A DNA stretch of 64,000 nucleotides from DASXMX01 sp035483795 (GTDB lineage Bacteria; Planctomycetota; Phycisphaerae; Tepidisphaerales; Tepidisphaeraceae), in assembly GCA_035483795.1 (NCBI GenBank), contig DATHPP010000425.1:57545-121544 (forward strand), given 5' to 3'. Shown here one piece after another: positions 26,163 to 33,813 of the stretch (positions are counted from its first letter, which is position 1; every line of letters starts with the position of its first letter). Under the pieces are notes generated by a model. It was not told the origin of the DNA, made no database searches, and saw only the letters and a program-made list of their open reading frames with translations. A program made the translations under genes and the position numbers.

Positions 26163-27539
26163 TCAATATCCGGCGACGGACATGGGCTCGAAGACCATCG
26201 ATTGGATGCTCGTGACCGAGATGGCCAGGGCCTGGCTCTGCATCGCGCCCATGTCCAGATAGTCCGTACCGGTTCCTGGCAGGGCGCCGGGGATTCGCGC
26301 CGCGCGGCAGGCGGCGCCCTGGCCGCTCTGGCTGTTCAAGCTGAAATCGTTCGCCGCGGCGTTGTTGTACGGCAGCCCGGTCAGGGTGATGTCCAAACCC
26401 GAGCTGGCCCCGGTCGAGGTGCTTCGGGCGCCGGAGGTGTTGTTGTAATAGGCGTTGTTGTCCCAGGTGCGATAGGGGCCGCCGGGGAACAAAGTCGCGG
26501 TCGAGAAGTTCATCCCATAACGGCCGTTGCTGGTGATGATGTTGCCGCGATAGTTCACGCCGATGGCGTAAACCTGGGTGTAATTGATGCCGTCGCGCCC
26601 GTTGCCGTGGATGGTGCAGTCGAGGACCGCCGAACCATAGCTGGTCTGTATTCCATCGGAACTCGCCCCGGTGTTGTTGGTGATCCGGCAGCGCTGGATG
26701 ATCCAGTTCAGATTGGCCACGATGCCGACGCAGGGATTATCGTGGACCCAACAGCGGTCGACCATGACTGCACTTGTTCCACCGGTGATGCCTGCGGTTG
26801 CTCCGGATTCTCCAGCCGTGACTTCGCACTGGCGACAGGTCGCAAGTGGGCCGGAAGGGACGTTCAGATTGATGCCGTACTGTTTGAAGTTGATGACCTT
26901 GCAGTAGGCCACCTCGGCCGGGTAGGTCATCGCATAGGTGATCCCGATGTTGGCGACGTTGTTGCAGTCGATGATGAGGTTTTCGATCGTGTAGGCCCAG
27001 CAACTGGCGCCCAGAGAAAGAACCGTCGTGCAGGTCGACGAGGCTTGAAGGGTCGGACGCCCGTTGTCGCCGCGGGTGCTGGTGTAGCCGATGAAGCGGG
27101 CCGGGCTCAGACCCGCGCCGCCCCCGGCAAAGACGATGTTCGACGCGACGTTGATCGTGCCGGCCGCCCCGCGCAAATAGATCAGCCAGCCGTCGATGAG
27201 GGTGGAGGGCAGCGCGGTGATGGAAGCGAGTGCGCCGCCGACCTTAATCGAAGCCGCTGTCCAGCTTGGGGCCGAGTCCACCGTGACGATCGTCGAAGAC
27301 GTATAGGCGGTGATCTGTTTCCAGGTCGTTCCATCGGTGATGAGGTTGCCGACCATCGCCGGGGTGAAGATCGCGGTGGTCGCGGTGACGGTCGACGCGG
27401 CCGAAGTCACCGTTCCGCTGGCGACGGCTGCGGCCTGCTGTGAATAATCCGTGCCGCCCAGGGTAATGTCGAAGCCGCCGCCGTTGGCGTTGTTGCCATC
27501 GGCGCGAATCTCCCAGATCGTCGTCGCGGTGATGGACAT
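26163..27539 (-). CDS. Right-handed parallel beta-helix protein (tail spike/adhesin-like)
   Basis: 458 residues. After an N-terminal 130 residues (DGNNANGGGFDITLGGTDYS, LPSTLIDGWLIYLRGAAGTI), regular coils with Asn/Ile/Val ladders appear: TIENLIIDCNNVANIGITYA, VDRCWVHDNPCVGIVANLNW, IQRCRITNNTGASSDGIQTS. This is the pectate-lyase-like beta-helix fold of phage spikes. Catalytic residues cannot be assigned. Likely binds or trims host surface polysaccharide. Confidence 0.75.
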   Translation of the reverse strand: MSITATTIWEIRADGNNANGGGFDITLGGTDYSQQAAAVASGTVTSAASTVTATTAIFTPAMVGNLITDGTTWKQITAYTSSTIVTVDSAPSWTAASIKVGGALASITALPSTLIDGWLIYLRGAAGTINVASNIVFAGGGAGLSPARFIGYTSTRGDNGRPTLQASSTCTTVLSLGASCWAYTIENLIIDCNNVANIGITYAMTYPAEVAYCKVINFKQYGINLNVPSGPLATCRQCEVTAGESGATAGITGGTSAVMVDRCWVHDNPCVGIVANLNWIIQRCRITNNTGASSDGIQTSYGSAVLDCTIHGNGRDGINYTQVYAIGVNYRGNIITSNGRYGMNFSTATLFPGGPYRTWDNNAYYNNTSGARSTSTGASSGLDITLTGLPYNNAAANDFSLNSQSGQGAACRAARIPGALPGTGTDYLDMGAMQSQALAISVTSIQSMVFEPMSVAGY

Positions 27540-27540
27540 T

Positions 27541-27650
27541 TGAAAGACAGGAGACGCGGGGACGCGGGGACGCGAAGACGCGGAAAAAATCGGGGCGCGT
27601 TCTTATCTCCGCGTCGCCGCGTCACCGTGTCTCCGCGTCTTTTTTACCTC
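27541..27650. repeat. GACGCGG repeat forming an inverted pair (possible hairpin)
   Basis: GAGACGCGGGGACGCGGGGA is followed about 45 bases later by CTCCGCGTCGCCGCGTC, its inverted counterpart, then CTTTTTTAC. The two arms can form a long hairpin between two minus-strand genes and may act as a terminator or RNA stabiliser. Confidence 0.6.
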
Positions 27651-27976
27651 GGGCTGCCGTTCACCTGCATCGCATCCACGATCGCCTTGACCGTGGCTCC
27701 GACTCCCGTCACCAGCGTCACCGTCGCCGCGGTATTGAGCTGGTCGAGCGCCGCCTTGAGATTGACGACCTGCGTCCCGGTGATGGGAATGCGGCCGTCC
27801 TGATTGCCCTCGTTGTTGCCGGCGCCGTCGGAGGTGATGAGGGCGGCGATGCCCTGGGCCGCATAGTCGGCTTCGTAGGCCGTGATTGCGTAGATGAGCT
27901 GGTCGATCTTGTCGCAGAGCGGGCGGACGCGCTGGTCGGCCCACTGATTGAGTTGCACGTTGCTTGATGCAGCCAT
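27644..27976 (-). CDS. Unknown phage protein near fibre genes
   Basis: 110 residues. QLNQWADQRVRPLCDKIDQL and AITAYEADYAAQGIAALITS are helical; TVTLVTGVGATVKAIVDAMQ near the end. The same organisation (short helical protein beside spike genes) is common in phages. Function unknown. Confidence 0.6.
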   Translation of the reverse strand: MAASSNVQLNQWADQRVRPLCDKIDQLIYAITAYEADYAAQGIAALITSDGAGNNEGNQDGRIPITGTQVVNLKAALDQLNTAATVTLVTGVGATVKAIVDAMQVNGSPR

Positions 27977-28037
27977 TCTCTGCCTCGATTCAAGGACTTA
28001 CGGGTGTTAGGGGGAGCGCGATTCCGGCACCGACCGG

Positions 28038-28766
28038 TCAAGGAATGGTCGGCGCCGACGGCGCTTTTAACTGCCGCAGGGGCGTGCGTTTACAGATGCC
28101 TTCAATGACGGAAATGTGCCATTTACGGCCGTTTTTAGCGGGAATTCCCTCATTTTCGAGGGTGGCGGCGATCTGCCGAAAGAGCTTTCCGGCCGCCCGC
28201 ATGGCAAGAATCCGATCGATGACCGCCTGCTCGGCCGGCACGATATCGAGCCCGATTCCATCCGCTGCCAGGCTCCAGCCGTAGGGGATCATCCCCACCC
28301 GCTTGTTCTGTGAGCGCATGTGCTGGAGGGCGGCACTGGTTCTTTCCGAGATGATTTCGCGCTCGAATTCGGCCAGCACGGCGAGCATCCTAAACAGCAT
28401 GCGGCCGGCGGCGGAAGTCGTATCCAGGTTTTCCGACAGGCTGACCAGATCGGCGCCGGCTTTGTCCAATCGTTCGCCGATCAGGATGGTGTCGCGCGTC
28501 GAGCGGGCCAGACGCGAGAGCGAATAGACGATCAGCGTTCCCTTGCATTTGCAGACCTGCTCGAGCGCCTTCTGGAGATTGGGCCGGTTGTCCTGGCGTT
28601 TGCCGGAGATCGCATCGACGAAAAGCGGCCGCAGCTCGTGATCGTGGGCGATGGCCCAGGCGGCGATCTTGGCCTGCTGCGCTTCGAGGCTCACGCCTTC
28701 GACGGCCTGTCCTGCGGTGGAGACGCGGGCGTAGCCGATGGCCACGCGCGCGACCGGCGCTTTCAT
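28038..28766 (-). CDS. Serine recombinase (resolvase/invertase type)
   Basis: 242 residues. IGYARVSTAGQ carries the catalytic serine; SGKRQDNRPNLQKALEQVCK, LIVYSLSRLARSTRDTILIG and MLAVLAEFEREIISERTSAA are the standard motifs of the N-terminal domain and helix E. A recombinase-type segment (VGMIPYGWSLAADG) precedes a C-terminal HTH. It cuts and rejoins DNA at short sites, as invertase or resolvase. Its stop is just outside the upstream spike gene and it is embedded in the fibre array, so gene switching is plausible. Confidence 0.9.
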   Translation of the reverse strand: MKAPVARVAIGYARVSTAGQAVEGVSLEAQQAKIAAWAIAHDHELRPLFVDAISGKRQDNRPNLQKALEQVCKCKGTLIVYSLSRLARSTRDTILIGERLDKAGADLVSLSENLDTTSAAGRMLFRMLAVLAEFEREIISERTSAALQHMRSQNKRVGMIPYGWSLAADGIGLDIVPAEQAVIDRILAMRAAGKLFRQIAATLENEGIPAKNGRKWHISVIEGICKRTPLRQLKAPSAPTIP

Positions 28767-29758
28767 GCCGTCACAGCGCCGACGTTGTTGGCCAGGGTCG
28801 CTTTTCCGTAGCAGTAATGCACGTCGATGACGCCCGTGACGCCCGGTCCGGGAACGATCCGGTTGTTGGTGATGATGTGGCCGACCGGAGTCGCAACGTG
28901 CGTGGTATCCGCGTAGATTCCGCCAGCAATGTTGTCGTCGATCAAGCCCGAGTCGGCTCCGCCCTGCACCATCAACTGTGTCGAAGGCGCGATGGTCTTA
29001 TGGATGACCGCCCGCAATGCGTCGCTGACGATCCCGTAGGTGATGCCGCTGCCCAGGGTGTTGTGCAGGAAGTTCAGATCGTGCGTGCCCCCTCCGACTC
29101 CCTGCGCGTTCAGCGTGCATTGCGAGGTGAAACCCCACAGACAATTGGCCGCGTAATTGTGATCGATGGTCAGATCGTGGCAGATGCCCGGAGCGTCGCC
29201 CAGGTTTGGTTCGATGTCCAAGGCCGCGTTGGGGCCGGTGCCGTTGATGGCATTGAAGAATCGGTTGTGGTCGAAGCGGACGAAGGCGGCGCCGATGGCG
29301 GAGATCAGGTTGCGCCACGCCCCGTCCAGATAGCAGCCGGTGATGCGCCCATGGATGCAGGCGGTGGCGGCGTTGGTCGGGTCGGTGGCGGCCAGGCGGA
29401 TCGAATCGGCTGGCGAGTCTAGCAGATTGCAATCTCGAATCAGGAAATGCTGACAGCCCAACAATCGCAGCGCCACCGGATCGCAGTTGGGGGCGTTGCC
29501 TCTTTTCATGCGGTTCTGGTCGATGGCCAGATCGCCGACATACAGCCCGTCGCAGCCGACAAACTGAAAGACATCCCCGGCGGCGGCGGCGACTTCAAAG
29601 GTGTCGGCGCATCTGAGGATCGCCCCGTTGCCTTCCAGCCAGACGGTCCCGCTGTTCACAACAATATGGGAGGCGATGTTGTAAACCTGTCCCGGATTGA
29701 GGGAGACCTTTCCGCCCTTGAGCAGAGCAGCTTGGATGGCGGGGGCGTCGTCGGTCAT
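28763..29758 (-). CDS. Parallel beta-helix, pectate-lyase-like spike protein
   Basis: 331 residues from ATG 29758; the extra 18 in-frame residues upstream are repeat-encoded. MTDDAPAIQAALLKGGKVSL and NIASHIVVNSGTVWLEGNGA are the start of the pectate-lyase 3 fold; then LLGCQHFLIRDCNLLDSPAD, ITGCYLDGAWRNLISAIGAA, LTIDHNYAANCLWGFTSQCT and ITNNRIVPGPGVTG form ladders. Stop overlaps the recombinase start (ATGA). Virion surface role likely. Confidence 0.75.
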   Translation of the reverse strand: MTDDAPAIQAALLKGGKVSLNPGQVYNIASHIVVNSGTVWLEGNGAILRCADTFEVAAAAGDVFQFVGCDGLYVGDLAIDQNRMKRGNAPNCDPVALRLLGCQHFLIRDCNLLDSPADSIRLAATDPTNAATACIHGRITGCYLDGAWRNLISAIGAAFVRFDHNRFFNAINGTGPNAALDIEPNLGDAPGICHDLTIDHNYAANCLWGFTSQCTLNAQGVGGGTHDLNFLHNTLGSGITYGIVSDALRAVIHKTIAPSTQLMVQGGADSGLIDDNIAGGIYADTTHVATPVGHIITNNRIVPGPGVTGVIDVHYCYGKATLANNVGAVTA

Positions 29759-29764
29759 TTGAAG

Positions 29765-29808
29765 GAAAGAGACATGGGGACGCGGAGACGCGGGGACGCG
29801 GAGATGCA
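29765..29808. repeat. GACGCGG-type junction repeat
   Basis: GGGGACGCGGAGACGCGGGG follows the spike start and is translated as a nonsense extension if the longer frame is used. Confirms that the shorter start at 29758 is the likely one. Confidence 0.6.
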
Positions 29809-30267
29809 TCAAGCCTTCGCGGCGGGCGCGGCAGCGGGAACGGGCGGCGTCACGGGTGCCTGCGCGGCGGTGACGAGGGCGGCCATGGCGGTCTGGAGCT
29901 GGGTGGCGCTGGCCGCCGTCTGCGCGGAGTTTGCCGAAACGGTGTTGAGCGCTGCCAGATCGGACGCGGAGAGCGCAGGATTGGCGGCAAGCTGCGCTTG
30001 GAGGGCTTGGATCTGCGCATCGAGGGAAGTCACGTCGGTGGTGACGGCGGTGACCCCGGTGGCGGTGGAATTGATCGCACTTTGGATGGTGGCGAAGTTG
30101 GCGTTGACGGCGGCGGCAAAATCGGTGATTTGGGACATCAGTTTCTCCAAAAGGGTGGTGTGGTAGTTGAGAAGCGTGGTATGCGCGTCGAGCAGCGTGG
30201 TGTGCTGGTCGAGCAGCGTCGTGTGTTGCTGGAGCAGCGAATAAATCTGGGCGTTGCTGATCGACAT
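29809..30267 (-). CDS. Coiled-coil protein with HTTLLD heptads
   Basis: 152 residues. The N-terminus MSISNAQIYSLLQQ is followed by four near-perfect heptads of QHTTLLD/AHTTLLN type, then ITDFAAAVNANFATIQSAIN and an Ala/Pro tail. A parallel coiled-coil trimer or dimer of a fibre shaft or chaperone is likely. The heptads are also nucleotide repeats. Confidence 0.7.
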   Translation of the reverse strand: MSISNAQIYSLLQQHTTLLDQHTTLLDAHTTLLNYHTTLLEKLMSQITDFAAAVNANFATIQSAINSTATGVTAVTTDVTSLDAQIQALQAQLAANPALSASDLAALNTVSANSAQTAASATQLQTAMAALVTAAQAPVTPPVPAAAPAAKA

Positions 30268-30268
30268 A

Positions 30269-30691
30269 TCAGGTGATCTCGCCCTGGTGGATGTGGCCGT
30301 GCCAGCACGAGGGATCGCCGACGTCGACGCTGGGACTGAGGGTCAGGTCGGCCAGTCCGGTTCCGCCGACGTTCCAGCGCGGATGCCGGCTTTTGTCGCC
30401 CTTGGATGTCGGACCGAAGTCGGGTGGCAGGGCGATTCCGCAGGGCGGGTTGGCGAAACAGACCATGACCCCGTGGGGCCGGCCGTGGTTGAGGCTCAGG
30501 TCGAGCGGGAACTTGAGCGCGCCGTCTTTGTCGAGGGCGCCGTAGCCGCAGGGACACCAGAGGAACAGACCCTGCGCTTCGGAGAACAGCGTCGGCGTGC
30601 CATCGGGATGATGGAGGCGACAGCTCCCGTCGGGCTGGGCGCCGTAGAAGAAGGCGGCATCAAACCAGGGATCGGTGAGTTTCACGTTCAT
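30269..30691 (-). CDS. DUF6527-like protein
   Basis: 140 residues from ATG 30691. FLWCPCGYGALDKDG, HGVMVCFANPPCGIALPPDF, HPRWNVGGTGLADLTLSPSV, CWHGHIHQGEIT follows the DUF6527 pattern (CPCG, RW, TLSPS, C-H-G, GEI). The family is metal-binding-like and of unknown function. Its start overlaps the stop of a related gene that was hit by the IS. Confidence 0.75.
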   Translation of the reverse strand: MNVKLTDPWFDAAFFYGAQPDGSCRLHHPDGTPTLFSEAQGLFLWCPCGYGALDKDGALKFPLDLSLNHGRPHGVMVCFANPPCGIALPPDFGPTSKGDKSRHPRWNVGGTGLADLTLSPSVDVGDPSCWHGHIHQGEIT

Positions 30692-30975
30692 CCGATCAAT
30701 TCGCCGTTGTGGATCGTCCAGTGACAATCACCTTGCCAAATCGCTGGCGCGAGGCAGAGCCAATCGAAATCTTCCGCGTCCGTCGTTCGCTGCCAGAGCG
30801 GTTGCCCGGAGAGCGCAGGCGAATTGTCCATTGCTTCGGCGCTGTCGGCGCGAACGGGCGTCGGGCCGATGACCGGGCGAAATTCAACCGCGTGCATGCG
30901 CTGGCATTTGGGGCAGCGAAAGGCGATTCCGCGTTTCCAGATTTGGCCATCACTGGGTAATAATATATTTGACAA
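30688..30975 (-). pseudogene. DUF6527-like gene interrupted at its 5' end by the IS1595 transposon
   Basis: The remaining coding part reads GQIWKRGIAFRCPKC and DFDWLCLAPAIWQGDCHWT, ending HNGELIG, a relative of the next gene. Its first codons come from the transposon end. Removing 30955-33812 and one target copy joins MFGPNSDGQIWKRG from the ATG at 33833, which restores a natural start. A TTG at 30975 could still allow some translation. Confidence 0.75.
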
Positions 30976-30980
30976 ATCAA
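30955..30980. repeat. Left terminal inverted repeat of the transposon
   Basis: Reads GGGTAATAATATATTTGACA then AATCAA. It contains the -35 box of the transposase gene. Confidence 0.85.
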
Positions 30981-30997
30981 GCGGTTTGCCCTAGGAT
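30969..30997 (+). promoter_or_regulatory. Transposase promoter inside the left inverted repeat
   Basis: TTGACA (30969-30974), 17 bases, TAGGAT (30992-30997). The predicted start is at or next to ATG 31004, so the mRNA should be leaderless. The spacer CAAGCGG..TT..CCTA resembles the promoter at 44360. Confidence 0.75.
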
Positions 30998-31003
30998 ATG
31001 GGC

Positions 31004-32026
31004 ATGAACAAGGGAAAGAACGTTCAAGTCCCGAAGACTTTGATTGAAGCCGTCGTCTACTTCTCCGACTTGGAGAACGCCCGTCTCACCTTTGAAAAGA
31101 TGCGCTGGCCCAACGGCGTCTGTTGCCCGCGCTGCGGGTCCGTCGCCGTTCGCTATCTCCCGAAATATCGGCGCTGGCAGTGCAGCAGTTCTCACCCGCG
31201 CCGCCAGTTCACGGTCAAGATTGGAACGATCATGGAGGACAGCCCTCTCGGCTTGGACAAGTGGGCAGCCGGCTTCTGGCTTGAGGTCAACGCGAAGAAT
31301 TCAATCAGCAGCTACGAAATCCATCGGGCTCTCGGCATCACGCAAAAGTCCGCGTGGTTCATGCTCCATCGCATCCGGCTTGCGGTGCAATCCGGTTCGC
31401 TGGTCAAGCTTGGCGGTCCGAACGGCCCGGCGGTCGAAGTCGATGAAACCTATATCGGCGGACTCGCCCGCAACATGCACAAGGCGCGTCGCGAGCGGGT
31501 CATCACCAGCAACGGCGTCGCCGGTAAGACTGCCGTCATGGGTCTGCTGGAGCGCCATGGACCGGGCGGAATCAGCAAGGTCCGCACGTTCGTCATTGAT
31601 GATCGGTTCTCCCGCACGCTTCATCCGATCATCCACAAGCACGTTGAGCCGGGCACGCCGATCATGACCGATACGCTTGCCGGGTATCAGGGACTCGAAT
31701 CGACGTTCGTTCACGCGGTCGTCAATCACGCGGAAAAATACGTTGACGGGATCGTTCACACGAACGGCCTCGAAAATTTCTGGACGCTGTTCAAGCGATG
31801 CATTAAGGGAACCCATGTATCTGTCGAGCCGTTCCATCTGTTCCGCTATCTGGACGCGGAAGGATTCCGCTTCAACAACCGCGACGTGAAGGACCGGGAT
31901 CGTTTCCTCATGGCGCTTCAGGGCATGACCGGCAAGCGGCTGACATACAAGCAGCTCACGGCCACACTGGAGGGAGCCCCGGAAGCGGCAACGGCGGGGC
32001 AAGCGGCCATAGCACCTTGGAATTGA
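31004..32026 (+). CDS. IS1595-family DDE transposase
   Basis: 340 residues. N-terminal zinc ribbon (CCPRCGSVAV...WQCSS), then YEIHRALGITQKSAWFMLHR, VDETYIGGLARNMHK (first Asp), MTDTLAGYQGLES (second Asp) and NGLENFWTLFKRCIKGTHVS (Glu) of the DDE core. Full length for the family. ATG 30998 is also in frame. It cuts the element ends and inserts them at a new site. Expressed from a TIR-borne promoter. Confidence 0.95.
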   Translation: MNKGKNVQVPKTLIEAVVYFSDLENARLTFEKMRWPNGVCCPRCGSVAVRYLPKYRRWQCSSSHPRRQFTVKIGTIMEDSPLGLDKWAAGFWLEVNAKNSISSYEIHRALGITQKSAWFMLHRIRLAVQSGSLVKLGGPNGPAVEVDETYIGGLARNMHKARRERVITSNGVAGKTAVMGLLERHGPGGISKVRTFVIDDRFSRTLHPIIHKHVEPGTPIMTDTLAGYQGLESTFVHAVVNHAEKYVDGIVHTNGLENFWTLFKRCIKGTHVSVEPFHLFRYLDAEGFRFNNRDVKDRDRFLMALQGMTGKRLTYKQLTATLEGAPEAATAGQAAIAPWN

Positions 32027-32041
32027 AATACCGTCGCCCGG

Positions 32042-32356
32042 CTAGGGAATCAAAGGTGCCCGAATCGTGCGAACGCGAACAATGGCTGCGATGGGAATCG
32101 TCATATCTCCGCAGCCCTGTTTCACGCCCATGCGCGCGTTGCGCCCGATATGGGGAACGATGACGACGCTGCGCTTGCTCAATCGCGACACCCACCCCAG
32201 CGAGCGGCACAGCATCGTCTCCGGTTCTCCGCCGTCCACCATGTCCTGCCAAGACGACGAACATCCGTAGGAGTCTTCCCACTCCACGAATACCGACTGT
32301 CCGACCTTCAACCGATTACTTCTTTTTGCCGCCACCGTGTCTTTTGGCTTGGGCAA
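32042..32356 (-). CDS. Cargo gene, unknown SH3-like small protein
   Basis: 104 residues: LKVGQSVFVEWEDSYGCSSS, WVSRLSKRSVVIVPHIGRNA. The barrel-like strand pattern suggests a small sensor or binding domain. Convergent with the transposase. No family recognised; may belong to the host genome segment captured by the transposon. Confidence 0.55.
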   Translation of the reverse strand: MPKPKDTVAAKRSNRLKVGQSVFVEWEDSYGCSSSWQDMVDGGEPETMLCRSLGWVSRLSKRSVVIVPHIGRNARMGVKQGCGDMTIPIAAIVRVRTIRAPLIP

Positions 32357-32450
32357 GGTCGGAGGCCGCGACGCTTTTCACGCTGGCAGGCGTCTTCGGT
32401 TTTTGGAGAAGTCTGCCTGCTTTGCTGGCGTCAGTTTTGGATGTTGCCAT
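32316..32450 (-). CDS. Small basic cargo protein
   Basis: 44 residues: MATSKTDASKAGRLLQKPKT, ending HGGGKKK. GGAGAGAAC gives a good ribosome site. Overlaps the next cargo gene by 41 bp. Could be a small partner (antitoxin-like) but nothing proves this. Confidence 0.5.
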   Translation of the reverse strand: MATSKTDASKAGRLLQKPKTPASVKSVAASDLAQAKRHGGGKKK

Positions 32451-32528
32451 GTTCTCTCCGAAAGTTTGCGCAATCGTCGCGCGCTCGTAGCGACTGGTCA
32501 AGCGGATAATGATGTTACAATAATCGGC

Positions 32529-32705
32529 ATGAGCAGCAGCCCAAAGGATCACCCGGCGGCGCACTTCGAGGTTGAGGACGCGGCGCAGGCATATCAGAAA
32601 TTCGAGGACTTCACACGCCGGATTCTGGCGGTGCCGAAAACGGAAATCGACCGCAGGATGGCGCAGGAAAAGGCGGCGAAGAAAAAACGCCGCAAGCATT
32701 CCTGA
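32529..32705 (+). CDS. Small antitoxin-like cargo protein
   Basis: 58 residues. EVEDAAQAYQKFEDFTRRIL, then AVPKTEIDRRMAQEKAAKKK resembles small bacterial proteins in which a short helix is followed by a charged tail, sometimes next to toxins. Ends 5 bp from the convergent end of the RelA/SpoT gene. It is the best antitoxin candidate here, but this is inference. Confidence 0.55.
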   Translation: MSSSPKDHPAAHFEVEDAAQAYQKFEDFTRRILAVPKTEIDRRMAQEKAAKKKRRKHS

Positions 32706-32710
32706 GCCGA

Positions 32711-33760
32711 TCAGGACCGCAGCATCCACTGCGCCATTTCGATAAACTTGCCAGCGTCCAAATAAAAATTCGGATACGCGCGTCGCATATCCTCAAAGCG
32801 ATCCACCGAGACGAGCACCAACTGAATCTCTGGATTGGATTCCGTCGCTCTCTCACGGAGCGCGTAGGATTCTTCGGCCCTAGGTATTTCATCGCTCCGG
32901 AAGTGCGAAACCGTCAGCGAACGATCTTTCGGGTTCAACTCCAGAAGGAAATAAAATGCACCGGGATTGACCTCGGAAATTCCCGGTTGGATTTTGATCG
33001 CCTCGCTCCACAGCCGAAGGTTCGTGATTATGTGCTCTTTGTTTTCCAGTGCCTTCAGTTCAGCGCAGCGTTCGCCTGGATCGGCAGATACGCCCGGAAC
33101 GCCTGCACGCCCTTCCAAATCCGCGATCCCTCCGCTGACTAAGCAAAAAAATCTCAGCCAATTCGGACTGCCCGTTTTTACTTTCGATTTGAACGCTTCT
33201 CCGCGCATCGCCTGCGCGGTTTCAATCGCCGTTGCCCAAGCGTGCTGCATTGCAGAGCGGATTTGGATCTCAATTTTCTGTCCTGCGAATTCCGCTCCGC
33301 GCCCCTGATATTTCATAATCAGGTGAATGCCGCGATATCCGTCCTGCTTCGGAGAGGCAATGTAATCAGTCGCGGAATGCAGCACCGCAGCCGCGCCGAC
33401 TCCATCCATTTCGTAGGACTTCGCCAATTCGTAAATCTGTCCGATGCTATCCATGACGGCGCGGCAACCCCCTATGTCTTGCATTTGAGACAATCGCATT
33501 GGTTGCTGTTGCTCAAGTTTCAGCTTGACAGAAGGGAGCCGCTTGATCCGCCGGGCGATCAAAACATCGGAGTAGATTTTCTTCGCGCGGCGCTGAAGCC
33601 TCTTTGTGACGACGTGAAGCGGATAGCCGTGACATGACCTCCAGTTGTCGATAACTTCCAGCGCCGCGTCTCTCTGCGGATCATCGGCGCGCAACGACAC
33701 CAGCGCCGCCCCGGCAGCATCGATCTTGCTCTTGCTGTACTGGCGGACGGTCCATGACAT
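32711..33760 (-). CDS. RelA/SpoT-domain protein (small alarmone synthetase, toxSAS-like)
   Basis: 349 residues from ATG 33760. The synthetase core is clear: RIKRLPSVKLKLEQQQPMRL, SQMQDIGGCRAVMDSIGQIY, SPKQDGYRGIHLIMKY and KIEIQIRSAMQHAWATAIET (the Glu and QHAWA of (p)ppGpp synthetases). There is no HD hydrolase, ACT or TGS domain, so it is a stand-alone synthetase with an added C-terminal 130 residues. Such proteins are either alarmone synthetases or toxins that pyrophosphorylate nucleotides or tRNA. Carried on the transposon; neighbouring small genes may be antitoxins. Confidence 0.85.
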   Translation of the reverse strand: MSWTVRQYSKSKIDAAGAALVSLRADDPQRDAALEVIDNWRSCHGYPLHVVTKRLQRRAKKIYSDVLIARRIKRLPSVKLKLEQQQPMRLSQMQDIGGCRAVMDSIGQIYELAKSYEMDGVGAAAVLHSATDYIASPKQDGYRGIHLIMKYQGRGAEFAGQKIEIQIRSAMQHAWATAIETAQAMRGEAFKSKVKTGSPNWLRFFCLVSGGIADLEGRAGVPGVSADPGERCAELKALENKEHIITNLRLWSEAIKIQPGISEVNPGAFYFLLELNPKDRSLTVSHFRSDEIPRAEESYALRERATESNPEIQLVLVSVDRFEDMRRAYPNFYLDAGKFIEMAQWMLRS

Positions 33761-33769
33761 GGGACCGAC

Positions 33770-33798
33770 ACGGTAGGTCGGCTGGGTTGATTTGGCAA
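33770..33798 (-). promoter_or_regulatory. Promoter for the RelA/SpoT gene inside the right inverted repeat
   Basis: On the minus strand TTGCCA (33798-33793), 17 bases, TACCGT (33775-33770); the -35 lies in the TIR. Predicted start about 33763, two to three bases before ATG, leaderless. Confidence 0.5.
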
Positions 33799-33812
33799 GT
33801 ATATTATTACCC
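33787..33812. repeat. Right terminal inverted repeat of the transposon
   Basis: The complement reads GGGTAATAATATACTTGCCA then AATCAA, two mismatches to the left end. Confidence 0.85.
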
Positions 33813-33813
33813 A

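Larger units (their letters stand above)
30955..33812. mobile_element. IS1595-family transposon with RelA/SpoT-type cargo
   Basis: Bounded by terminal inverted repeats starting GGGTAATAATATA on both ends (24 of 26 bases match). ATCACT (CCATCACT if the outer bases are shared) occurs directly outside both ends, fitting the family's 8-bp target duplication. Carries a DDE transposase, three small genes and a RelA/SpoT-domain gene (2858 bp in all). The IS1595 family is known to include members with passenger genes. It lies in a DUF6527-like gene. Confidence 0.85.

Noticed and set aside
26145..27443. 432-residue plus-strand ORF antisense to the beta-helix gene
   Set aside because: Asp/Gly/Arg-rich shadow composition, no domain; the minus strand encodes a clear beta-helix.
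1864..30300. Diversity-generating retroelement acting on the fibre genes
   Set aside because: No reverse transcriptase and no adenine-biased variable/template repeat pair was seen; repeats are ordinary tandem units.
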